In this document: positions 1 through 9,279 of the stretch, piece by piece
Layout of the letters: every line of letters starts with the position of its first letter
How positions within the stretch are numbered: position 1 is the stretch's first letter
Origin: Verticillium longisporum
Taxonomy: Eukaryota; Ascomycota; Sordariomycetes; Glomerellales; Plectosphaerellaceae
Length of the DNA: 64,000 nt
Assembly (NCBI GenBank): GCA_019188255.1
Contig: JAETXT010000007.1
Span: 310,001-374,000, forward strand
Reading direction: 5' to 3'
Translations under genes and position numbers: made by a program
The notes under the pieces: generated by a model
Database searches by the model: none
Seen by the model: the letters and a program-made list of their open reading frames with translations, nothing else
What the model was told of the DNA's origin: nothing

Positions 1-754
1 AAAGTCCTTATTATTAATAAAGGAGCTATTAATAAATATATATAGCTAAGCTATTAAGAGATCTAAATATATATAATTTAAGCTATAGATTATATTAACG
101 ATCTATTATTATATATATTTATTAAACCGTTAAAAGTCGTTTTTTTATAAATTCTTAGCTTAAGCTATAATAGAGAAATCGAAAGCTACTTCTAATTAAT
201 AGGTTAATATAATATAAATACCTTAAGCTCTCTAAATAATATATTATTATTCTAAGCTTACTATCCCTAATATTACTAACTCTAAATGGATACTTTAACT
301 TTTCTATTATATCGTTAAATTATTAGCTATAACTTTAATAATATAGCTATTAAAGACGCCTTCGGATCCTATATTAAAAATAGAAGTATACTTTACTTAG
401 AAATTAATATTATTAAGCTCTATTTACTCTTTTTATATAAACGTTAGCTCTTTAAGATTAAGAGTATTATTAATTTATATCCTAATTAATCTAAAGCTCT
501 CTCTAGCTCTAATTAGAAGTAAATATAGATCGTAGCCTATTAGAATAGCGTTTAAGCGCTCTCTATAATAATATTAATAAATTATAAATTAATAGAGACC
601 TAACTCTATAATACTATAGAATAGCTTTATAATATAGAAGATAATCCCTTCTAAGTATTTATATTATATTTCCTTAGGAATATATAGGAGAACGTTATAT
701 AATAGATCTATAGTATTCTAAATATAGGCTAAATTAATATTATAAAGTATTAAA
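1..754 (-). mobile_element. RIP-degraded Ty1/copia fragment (RT/RNase H part, antisense)
   Basis: This stretch aligns by eye, base for base with C-to-T and G-to-A type differences, with 21289-22036 of the complete copia element. It also matches the reverse complement of about 10720-11465. It therefore holds part of the copia reverse transcriptase and RNase H in antisense orientation. CpA and TpG are almost absent and stops are TAA/TAG only. The similarity ends at about 752-757, where the roughly 205-bp repeat begins. The left end is cut by the window edge. Confidence 0.7.
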
Positions 755-958
755 ACCGGGCAGGGCAGAAAGGTATAGCTTAGCGATAAAGTAATAAGGA
801 GTAGCTAATTAGGGAAACGGATATTAGCTAGACTCATTATAAGGACCCCTAAGGGATATATATTATTAATCTTATACTATATATTCAAGGACCTATCTTT
901 TTCTTAAATAATTACTTCGTTGCCCTAATTAGTTAAGGTTATTATTAGCCCTACTTTA
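755..958 (+). repeat. 205-bp LTR-like dispersed repeat, copy 1
   Basis: It starts near TTAAAACCGGGCAGG and ends near CTACTTTAATTA. Matching copies lie at about 16604-16810, 18057-18266 and 50571-50777 (+), with a partial inverted copy at 18277-18414. Conserved blocks include GGTATAGCTTA, GAGTAGCTAATTAGG and AAGGACCCCTAAGGG. This is the least mutated copy (GGGCAGGGCAG kept), suggesting original TG...CA-type ends. I infer a short LTR or the terminal part of a retroelement. No coding potential. Confidence 0.6.
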
Positions 959-2285
959 ATTAGTGCTCCGAGGCGGATTATCTCTTTTATATACCTTTAA
1001 TATAGTCTATTAGCCTAATTAGACCCCTTAAACGAGGTTAGATTTAATCTTAATATAAAAGATTCGTTAAAAGATTTAAATAGAGAATAGTAGCTAGACC
1101 GTTAAACGAATACTATTATAAGAGAAGTAAAAAGGATAATAGAATAAAATAGATAAATTAATAAGTACGATTAGATAATAATAATAGACCGATTAGGGCA
1201 ATAGACGAGGTTATTAATCCGGAAAGGTATAAAGGAGCTTATAAAACTTCTATTTATTACTAATTAAGTAAGAATCTAATAATATAGTAGGCTTTAGCTT
1301 TAAGTTCTACTAATTAAAGGAAGAAAGGAAATTACCTTATCTTACTTAACTTAATAATAGCTAGTTACTAAAATAATATTATAATTTTATAAATATATAA
1401 GATTTACGAATAATATATATAGCCGATTAGCTATATATATAATATAAATAATATAAATAGTAGACGAGCTTTATATATAAATAATATAAATAATAGATAA
1501 GCTTTATATATAAATAATATATATAGCTAATTAGCTATATATATAATATAAATAATATAAATAGTAGACGAGCTTTATATATAAGTAATATATATAGCCG
1601 ACTAGCTATATATATAATATATAGAACTTATAATAATTATATTCCCCTAATTATAGTATTAGGACCCTATAATAGATTATATAATACTAAGATAGGGGAG
1701 GCTATAGCGAAGTTTATATAAAGCGATTCGATTCCTCGAAGGTAGCCTCGACCTCCCTCCTCTATAATTCCCCTTCTTCCTTAATAAAAATTAATATATA
1801 TAAAACTAAAAATAATAAGAAATAATAATAAACGATAGACCTTAATCGATAGCTAAAGAAGGTAAAGGTAAGTAATTTAGCCTTAGAACCCCTATAATAA
1901 CTAATTAAAGGAATAAACCTATACCTATTATAGCTAATACCTAAGTTTATCTATAAAAAGGGGCTTTTACTATTTATAAGGAGCATTCTTATAAGGATAA
2001 TAAGTCTTTGCCTATTTCTAACCCTCTCTACTTTAATAATAACGACGATAATAAAGTTAAACTCTTTCTTAATAGTAGCTAGCCTCTAAGACCTATTTTC
2101 TTAATAGTTTATAAGAATATTTAACCTCTTTAGCCTAGAATAGTACTTTATAAGAATATAATTAACTATTTATTTACTTCGAAAATATAATATATCCCGA
2201 TTTAAGGCCTTTCCCTTAATTAATTTATATTAATCTTTAAGAATATCCTTAAGAAGGTAGTAAATAATAAAGGATTAATAATAAT
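959..2285 (+). mobile_element. RIP-degraded gypsy 5' region with tandem repeats and leader
   Basis: No gene is visible. The AT-rich sequence holds a tandem repeat (about 1412-1622) and, at about 1724-1850, a leader-like segment. A diverged copy of that segment recurs at about 18415-18540 directly before the gypsy integrase relic. I infer that this is the 5' untranslated part of the Ty3/gypsy element whose gag, protease and reverse transcriptase relics follow. Confidence 0.45.
1412..1622. repeat. AT-rich tandem repeat
   Basis: Blocks such as TTAGCTATATATATAATATA and TAGTAGACGAGCTTTATATA recur two to three times in head-to-tail order, with small insertions between copies. The sequence is non-coding and lies inside the gypsy 5' region. 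Confidence 0.6.
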
Positions 2286-2289
2286 ATTA

Positions 2290-3150
2290 ATATTAAGGTT
2301 AAATAGCGCTCTTAAGTTTATAGGGGATAACTTTCAGGAGTTCTTAATTAATTATAAGGATACTTATCGCCTAATTAGCTTTAAAGAGGAAGAGAAGGTT
2401 ACGAATATTATTATCTATATTAATAAAGATAATAGATACCTTATCGAGCTACTTATAAAGATAATATAGGCCGAGGGAATAATATTCGCTAAGACTATAT
2501 AATATATTAAGAAGAAGCGAGATTAGTTTTCTAATAATAGTAAAAACCCTATTACTTAGATTAGAGCATTATATAATTACGAATAGTTATTTAAGGACTT
2601 AAAAGAGCTTAATAAAGCCTATTAGTTAATATTGAAATTTATAGTTATAATAAAGAAATAGAAGCTTAACCCCCTATCTAATAATGAATTAATTAATATT
2701 AATTATAGGATAATTAAGGCTAAGATATTTATGAAAATCGCTAATAATTATAATATTAAAGTTAGAAACCTCCTTAATTAATTAATATTTAATAAGTTTT
2801 AGAATATAATTAAATATTTAGAAAAGGAGAAAAGAAATACTTAGAGGTTTAAAGCGATATTAGATTACTTTAATTAGGATAATAATAATATTAAGAAGCT
2901 CGTAAAACCCTTATCGATAACCTTTATATAGAGAGCGTAAATAAAGGATTCCGAGTTTAATAATTTAATAGTCTAATTCTAAGCCTTAATCGTAGAATAT
3001 AAAATAGGAATATAAGAGTCTCGATTAAGGACTTTAATAGCTATTTAAGAACTTTTAAGGATTACTTTAAAGGAGAACTTAATAATTATAAAGGTTAGCG
3101 GAGGAAATAGGCTAATCGCTTACCTATTAGTACTCTAGATTATAAACTTA
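2290..3150 (+). pseudogene. Ty3/gypsy gag relic
   Basis: The plus-strand frame from about 2291 reads, with in-frame TAA/TAG at former CAA/CAG/TGG/CGA codons, as a fungal gypsy Gag-like protein. Visible blocks include PLRLNSALKFIGDNFQEFL and, further on, IELL and EGIIFAKTI. The pattern of F-x-GD..FL..Y and the downstream helical block is typical of fungal Gag capsid domains. The stops are where RIP would create them. The relic cannot be translated. The C-terminal boundary is approximate. Confidence 0.55.
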
Positions 3151-4439
3151 GTAACTAAGCTAGACCCTCTAATTATAGTTCTCTTAAGAGCCCTTAATTA
3201 ATTTAATAGAGCGGCCTATATTATAGGTTTAGGGTTATAAGGATAAGGCTCGTATTAATAGGGCGGGTATTAATAAAGTAAATATTAATAAATATAATAA
3301 TAGTATAGTAGCTATTAATAGCTATAGGCCTCCCGATTAGGCTAATAGCGATAATAATACCCCTGCTTAGAGGAGGACGATAGATTTACGAATTAACGCT
3401 AATATAGAGACCTATACCCCCCTCCCCTAATATAAAGGTCTTATATTTACTATAGAGGTCTCTATTACTTAAAGGACTATATATTATAAAGAGCCGACTT
3501 CGAGGCTTAGCTAGTTAAGTTTATAATACTATATTACTATATCGGTAGGGGAAACGATTAAGAATTAATATTACTATAGCTTATAATTAAGGGCTAGAAT
3601 TAAGGTTTCCTTAATCGATATAATATCTTTAAATAGGTAATTATAATAAGCTAGCCTTTAGCCTCCTAGGCTTAAAAAGAGCTTAAAGGACGGACCTTTA
3701 ATTTAATTACCCTATTCCTATTCTCTAATATCTACTAAAAGACGAGGAACGTATTATAGAACCCCTAAGCTAGAAGCTTAACCTATAGCTAGGTTAACCT
3801 TATAAGCTAATACTTTAGAGGATTTCTTAACTTTAAAAATAGGATATACGAAGACGTAACTAATAAAACCTAAGAGAGAGTTTTCCCTATATCGATTAGA
3901 TATAATAAAGAGGCCCGCTTTTAAGAGATCGACCCTCTTCCGACCTTAGAGCTAGTATATAAGGAGATTAGAATAATAAATATAATTAACGGCTATAAAG
4001 GCCCCTTACTAGGTAATATTAAAAGGGTATAAAGGTCGATAATAGCTATTTAAGAAAAGCTTATTAAATAGTTCTAATAATTAGAGTATAAAGTCCTTTA
4101 CGATTACTTTATTATTATAGACCCTAAGCTTTAGAAGATTAAATAGGAGTATATCTTAGGGATAGACTTAGATTATAGATAGCTCCTAATAATATACTTT
4201 AAAGTCCCCCGCTTATCCGATAATAATATATAACCCTTAAAGAGAAAAAGAGTTAACTTTATAATAGGACCGTCTATAAGGCTTAATTAAGCTAATATAA
4301 ATACTACTTTTAGCCTTAGATCCCTTATAATATAAAAGAAGGAGCTTATAATCTAGGAATTTAAAGACTTTAATATATTTTTAGCTATTATTATATAATA
4401 ATAGAGTTTATTTATTAGCTTAATGAGGATAGATTTATT
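3151..4439 (+). other. AT-rich gypsy-internal sequence, not resolved
   Basis: It lies between the gag and protease relics and has the same CpA/TpG-depleted composition, so it is probably the Gag C-terminus and spacer of the same element. I did not recognise a domain here. No intact ORF. Confidence 0.35.
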
Positions 4440-4710
4440 TAAAGTATTTAAAATATATATCTTTATAATAATCGATTTAAAGGTATAATTTAATATTATT
4501 TCTAAAAATATTATAAACGTTTTTAACCTCTCCTATAGGGTTTATAAATTAATTATTAAGATATAGTTAACTATACTAGGGGAACTAAGAAGGGTAATTA
4601 GCTATATATTTAAAAACCTATAAATCGATAAATATTAATAGCCTATTATCCTCTAAATTATAATAGTTAAGGATTATACGCTTAATATACTATTAAAGGG
4701 GCCGTTCTTC
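4440..4710 (+). pseudogene. Ty3/gypsy aspartic protease relic
   Basis: The plus frame at about 4470 reads IIDLKV, a stop, then FNIIS, followed by about 70 codons ending in NILLKGPFF. This fits the retroviral-type protease entry motif (D-S/T-x-A..N-x-I-S) and the family's distal hydrophobic loop, broken by RIP stops. Position between the gag and reverse transcriptase relics agrees. Non-functional. Confidence 0.5.
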
Positions 4711-5785
4711 GCTTAAATATAAATAATATTTAATTATATCGAGGACTAAGTATATATTAACTTCGTATTTAGAAGCTTAAGGATTATAGTCCCGATTAAC
4801 TATATTAAACCTTTTAGGAAGGAAACTTTAAAGGACGTCTATTTAGACTTCTCGCTTAAAAGGATATAGATATTATAAGCTAATTAAGGTAATAATAAAA
4901 GCGAGAGCGATAATTAAAGGGGCCTAAGCGATAGAAATATTCTAGCTATTATTAAAGGGAAATATTAAGGAGATATTCGAGAATTATATCTAAGTAGCTA
5001 GGAATTAGATAGTTCGTTTAATTAAATACCCTTTTATGAACCTATTAATATAGATAAAGGGGATTCTATTCTAGGGATGCTTTTAGAGGCCTAAGTAATT
5101 TATATTATTAGTAAAGCCCTTTCTTTAGAAATTACCCCTATTATTCTCTTAATTAAGAGAGCTACTACTTAGACTAATAATTAGGGAGCGGGCTATATTT
5201 ATTATAATATATCTAAGGAATTATTAGGAAAGGTATTCTTTAATTTAATATATATTATTTTAGCTAAATAGAAGGTATAATAGGATATTAACTAAGCTAA
5301 TATATTTTATATTCTTAAAGCTAAGGAATAATAAACTTAGAAAGCTTCTTCGATTATAAAGCTTTTAAGGAATATTAGGAAAATTTATATTATATATAAA
5401 AGGAAGGCTAATAAAGTAAACCTAATCAACGATAAGCTATCTAATAATAGTATACTTAAGGGTAACCCCTTCTAGAAGGTTAAGAAGCTAGCTACTATCC
5501 TATTAGAATAGTATATAATCGATGAAAGCCCTTTTAAAAGCTTAATTATATTAAAGTTCTTAGATATTAAGCTATAGTTAAGGTTTACGACCTAGAGATT
5601 ATAGGATATTATAGACTTTTATAAATACCTTTAATTAAAGGAATAGGATATATTAAAGTAAATCCTCTTAAATAGGGAAGCTATATTAGCTTAGGATTTT
5701 ACTAAGTATAGGAGTTTTAATTATAACGTTACTCCTTTATAGAAAATTAAGACGATCCTTTATAAAGCTTAATAAATAAAGGGCA
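4711..5785 (+). other. AT-rich gypsy-internal sequence between protease and RT relics
   Basis: RIP-degraded sequence continuous with the flanking gypsy pol relics. I saw no intact ORF and no domain I could name with confidence. Confidence 0.35.
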
Positions 5786-6619
5786 TCCTAATTCCGAAGG
5801 CCCTTAAGAAGTTAATTATCGAAATACTAAGGGAATACTTCGAGAGAGGGGTTATCGAGGAAAGCTATACTTTTTATAGGAACCCTTAATTCTTAGTTTA
5901 AAAGAAAGATAGGAAGATAAGGCTTATTAATTTAGCTATATAGATTAATAGGGTTACTATAAAGGATGCTTTTATACCTTTAAATAGGGACGATTTCTTA
6001 GAGGACTTTATAATATATAAGCTTATCTCCCTCCTCGACTTCTTTAATAGATATAATTAAGTACTACTTAATAAGATAAATAGGGATATAACGATATTTA
6101 CGACTTCTATTAGCCTATTTAGGATATATATTCTCCTTTAAGGAGCTATTAACTTAATAGCTTAATTTATATATATAATTATAAGAATCCTCTACGACTT
6201 TATCCCTTACTATTATTATACCTTTATAGACGATATTATTATTAAAGGATTAACTATTAATTATAAAAGTAAGGATTTAATCCTAGGGGTATATTAATTC
6301 ATTACTAAGTACCTTTAAAATATCGATAAAGTCCTCGTTAATATTAAGCTTTTAGGATATACTATTTTAAGAGTAAAAAGCTAATAGGCTTAGGAATTAG
6401 CTATCGTTATTAGCTGCGTCTACGGTATTATAGGTCGTTCCCCTAATCTAGCTAAGACTATTAAGCTCTAGGAATAGACGAAGTATAATAATATCTCTTC
6501 GCTAAGAACCTTCCTAGGGCTAGCTATCTTCTATTAAATTTAAATTAATTACTTTAATATTATATATAGCCCTTTTACGGATCTATTAAAGAAGAACGTC
6601 CTATTCTTCTAAATAGACT
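5786..6619 (+). pseudogene. Ty3/gypsy reverse transcriptase relic
   Basis: The plus-strand frame shows successive gypsy RT landmarks interrupted by RIP stops: a GVIEES entry, FLV then KKDRKIRLIN, the fingers/palm block LISLLDFFNRY, and the catalytic box FIDDI at about 6220 (the F/YxDD motif). After these comes the FLGLAIFY...PFTDLLKKN connection domain at about 6510-6600. The relic stops abruptly at 6619 where pogo element 1 sits, and the rest of pol does not resume beyond it. Confidence 0.8.
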
Positions 6620-6621
6620 TA

Positions 6622-6667
6622 ACGTAATCCACAAGCGAGTGGTTCACCCAAGCGAGTGGTTCACTTC
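6622..6667 (+). repeat. 5' terminal inverted repeat, pogo copy 1
   Basis: About 46 bp, inverted relative to 8436-8481 with one mismatch. It contains two copies of the octamer GCGAGTGG, at TIR positions 14-21 and 31-38 (17-bp period), plausible transposase-binding sites. Confidence 0.9.
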
Positions 6668-6719
6668 GCCCGGGCCCACGACCTACACCTGAATTCTACA
6701 GATTCCACCTCCGCCCGCG

Positions 6720-8183
6720 ATGGAGACTCTTTCAAAAGAAGGTCAATTATTCCTTGCTATCCAAGCTATGGACAATGACCCGAACCTAAGCGCCCGGAGT
6801 GCTGCGAGGATCTACACCGTCCCCTTAACGACGCTCCTCCGACGCCAGAAGGGCAAACCCTCCCGACGCGAAAGCCCGCCCAATTCTGCCAAATTAACAG
6901 TACTAGAAGAGAAAACTATTGTCGAATATATCCTTGACCTAGATGCGCGATCTTACCCTCCCCGGTTGGGTGAGGTCGGAGATATGGCGAATCGCCTGCT
7001 TGCCGACCGTGACGCGCCACGCGTCGGGAAGAACTGGGCCGCAAACTTCGTCAAACGGCAACCAGAGCTCCGGACGCGTTTCTTTCGCAAGTACGACTAC
7101 AAGAGGGCCCAATGCGAAGATCCGGACGCGATAAACGCGTGGTTCCGCCTCGTGCATAACATGATCGCCAAGTACGGCATCCAAGAGGCTGACATGTACA
7201 ACTTTGACGAGACCGGCTTCCAGATGGGCGTTATCGCCAACGGAATGGTCGTGACCAGTTCGGAAAGACGGTCCAATGTGAAGATGAGGCAGCCAGGCAA
7301 CCGGGAATGGGTTACGGTGATCCAGGGCGTTGGCGCGTTGGGTTTCTCCGTCCCGCCGTTCATCGTGGTTTCGGGCAAGTACCACCTCTCGAGCTGGTAC
7401 CAGGACGACGCGATTTCTCGCGACTGGAGAATCGCAACATCTCCAAACGGCTGGACGACGAATGATATTGGTCTGGAATGGATTCGGCATTTTGACAGGC
7501 ATACAAAGTCCCGTACTTCGGGCGGTTATCGCCTACTGATCCTGGATGGCCACGAAAGTCACCACTCGGTCGACTTCGAACTCTACTGCAAGGAGAACAA
7601 CATCATCACACTCTGTATGCCTCCTCATTCGTCACATCTACTCCAGCCTCTCGATGTTGGGTGTTTTGGCCCACTAAAGAAAGCATACGGTCGGCAAATC
7701 GAGGATAGGATGAGGGCGGGTACAACGCACATCAGCAAAGAGGACTTCTTCCCGGCGTTTTCGGCTGCATTTCAGCAAGCAATGACAGAAAAAAACATCC
7801 AGGGAGGCTTTCGAGGAGCGGGGCTTGTCCCCCATAACCCGGAAACAGTCCTGTCAAAGCTGGATGTGAGGTTGAGGACGACGACGCCTCCGGGGACGTC
7901 CCACGGGGAGCGTGATTCTTGGGTCTCTAAGACGCCCACTAACCTGCTCGAGGCAGGTTCCCAGACTGACTTCATCAAAGGGCGAATCTCACGCCACCAG
8001 GGAAGCTCCCCAACGTCAATTTTAGATGCTGTTGACTATCTTGCGAAGGGGACGCGGGGTGTTATGCACCAGATCGCTCTTTTGAAGTCAGAGGTTATGA
8101 TCCTTCGAGAGGAAAATGCTACACTAAGCCGACGCCGGAGGGCCAAAAGCTACGTCTCCGGGAAGGAGGAAGCATGGCTGTAG
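6720..8183 (+). CDS. pogo/Fot-family DDE transposase (intact, 487 aa)
   Basis: Catalyses cut-and-paste transposition of its own element in the nucleus. Residues about 10-50 form a pipsqueak/CENP-B-type helix-turn-helix (LSARSAARIYTVPLTTLLRR). Residues about 58-125 form the second, CENP-B-type DNA-binding domain. Residues about 155-330 are the DDE_1 domain. The triad is visible as D163 in NFDETGF, D276 in LILDGHESH and D312 in LLQPLDVGCFGPLKK, giving a D-x35-D spacing normal for pogo/Fot enzymes. A basic RRRRAK patch lies near the C-terminus. The start is the first ATG of the open frame, 98 nt inside the element. The stop overlaps the ATG of the next ORF. No lesions, so the element may be autonomous. 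Confidence 0.95.
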   Translation: METLSKEGQLFLAIQAMDNDPNLSARSAARIYTVPLTTLLRRQKGKPSRRESPPNSAKLTVLEEKTIVEYILDLDARSYPPRLGEVGDMANRLLADRDAPRVGKNWAANFVKRQPELRTRFFRKYDYKRAQCEDPDAINAWFRLVHNMIAKYGIQEADMYNFDETGFQMGVIANGMVVTSSERRSNVKMRQPGNREWVTVIQGVGALGFSVPPFIVVSGKYHLSSWYQDDAISRDWRIATSPNGWTTNDIGLEWIRHFDRHTKSRTSGGYRLLILDGHESHHSVDFELYCKENNIITLCMPPHSSHLLQPLDVGCFGPLKKAYGRQIEDRMRAGTTHISKEDFFPAFSAAFQQAMTEKNIQGGFRGAGLVPHNPETVLSKLDVRLRTTTPPGTSHGERDSWVSKTPTNLLEAGSQTDFIKGRISRHQGSSPTSILDAVDYLAKGTRGVMHQIALLKSEVMILREENATLSRRRRAKSYVSGKEEAWL

Positions 8184-8374
8184 GCGAGGGACAGGACAAG
8201 ATTGCTCAGAAGGAAGTAGATATCCAGATAAAAGAGGAAACGCTGCAGAACCCGGGTCCCGCGTCGTGGTCCCAGCCGAAGAAACGATGCTGTAGCGTAT
8301 GCGGGAAGACCGGCCACAACGCGAGAACTTGTCAGGTAGCTATCTCATCGTCTGCAAAAGACGAGGAGGAGTGA
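8174..8374 (+). CDS. small overlapping ORF with CCHC zinc knuckle (pogo ORF2, 66 aa)
   Basis: The ATG overlaps the last 10 nt of the transposase gene, in the -1 frame relative to it. The protein has an acidic, Gln/Glu-rich first half (GEGQDKIAQKEVD) and a zinc knuckle CSVCGKTGHNARTC (C-x2-C-x4-H-x4-C). Upstream of its ATG the same frame reads EGGS. In many other fungal pogo transposases, as I recall them, a similar GGS...EGQD...CGxCGxxGHNARTC tail is continuous with the transposase. Here it is out of frame, and the diverged copy 2 has the same arrangement (42260-42445). It could be expressed by reinitiation, frameshifting or splicing, or be an ancestral frameshift. I saw no canonical slippery heptamer. 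Confidence 0.65.
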   Translation: MAVGEGQDKIAQKEVDIQIKEETLQNPGPASWSQPKKRCCSVCGKTGHNARTCQVAISSSAKDEEE

Positions 8375-8435
8375 TTTTAATTGATTTACGGCGTTTGGGT
8401 TGAGGTTTTCCTCGGAATGTTTGTCGGGTCGGGGT

Positions 8436-8481
8436 GAAGTGAACCACTCGCATGGGTGAACCACTCGCTTGTGGATTACGT
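8436..8481 (-). repeat. 3' terminal inverted repeat, pogo copy 1
   Basis: Reverse complement of 6622-6667 with one mismatch. It carries the same two GCGAGTGG octamers and is followed by the TA target duplication at 8482-8483. Confidence 0.9.
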
Positions 8482-9279
8482 TATATAGGGATTAATAGAA
8501 GGGATATTATTAATTTTTAATAGTAATAGAACCTATTAAGAGCTCGGAATTAGATAATCCTATTTCTAATAAGCTAAGAATAGATAATATTTATAAATCT
8601 AATCCTAAAAGCGAATTAATAAATATTTATATTATATACTTCCTAGTAATTAAGTTATTCTAATATAGAATTAAAGGGAGTAATCTAAAGGCTAAAATAA
8701 TAGCTCTAATAGAGTAGCTCTTTATTTAATATTAGATTAATAGTACTTCTATATAGTATAATATTATCCCTAATATAGGTATAGTATTAGTTTCTATAAT
8801 AGAAGCTTTATAAATAAAGGCCCTAATAGCTTTAATATTAAGCCTAATATTTAATAAATAGGGAATAGGGGCTAGAATAAGATTTAGAATAGGAAATCCT
8901 ATTTCTATAATAGAGGAGATTATTATTCTAATAGTAATTAAGAGAATAATATTCTATATCGTCCTAATAAATACCCTATTCCTACTTTATATTAAGGATA
9001 TAGATAATCTTAGAATCTATTTAAATAATATTTATAATAAGCTAGTAAAGTATATTAGGGAGCTCTAGGAGTATATACCTATTTTTCGTAAATAAAGCTA
9101 CTTATAATTCTTCCTAGATACGAAGACTTATATTAGCTCTAGGACTATATATATAATAGGGATAGAGAATAATAGAATAGTATTTCTAATAGAACTAGAG
9201 CTTTAATATATTTATAAATAGTTTAATTATTTATCTATAGAAAAGCTATAGAACTTACTCCTAAGAATAGATTATAATA

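Larger units (their letters stand above)
6622..8481 (+). mobile_element. pogo/Fot-type DNA transposon, copy 1 (intact)
   Basis: An 1860-bp element bounded by TIRs that begin ACGTAATCCACAAGCG, with about 46 bp matching at all but one position (position 30), and flanked by TA at 6620-6621 and 8482-8483. TA target duplication and ACGTAA-type termini are typical of the fungal Fot1/Pot branch of the pogo family. It holds an intact transposase (6720-8183) and a small overlapping ORF (8174-8374). Base composition is balanced, in sharp contrast to the RIP-degraded DNA on both sides, so it arrived after or escaped RIP. Left flank is gypsy RT; right flank is copia. Confidence 0.93.
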
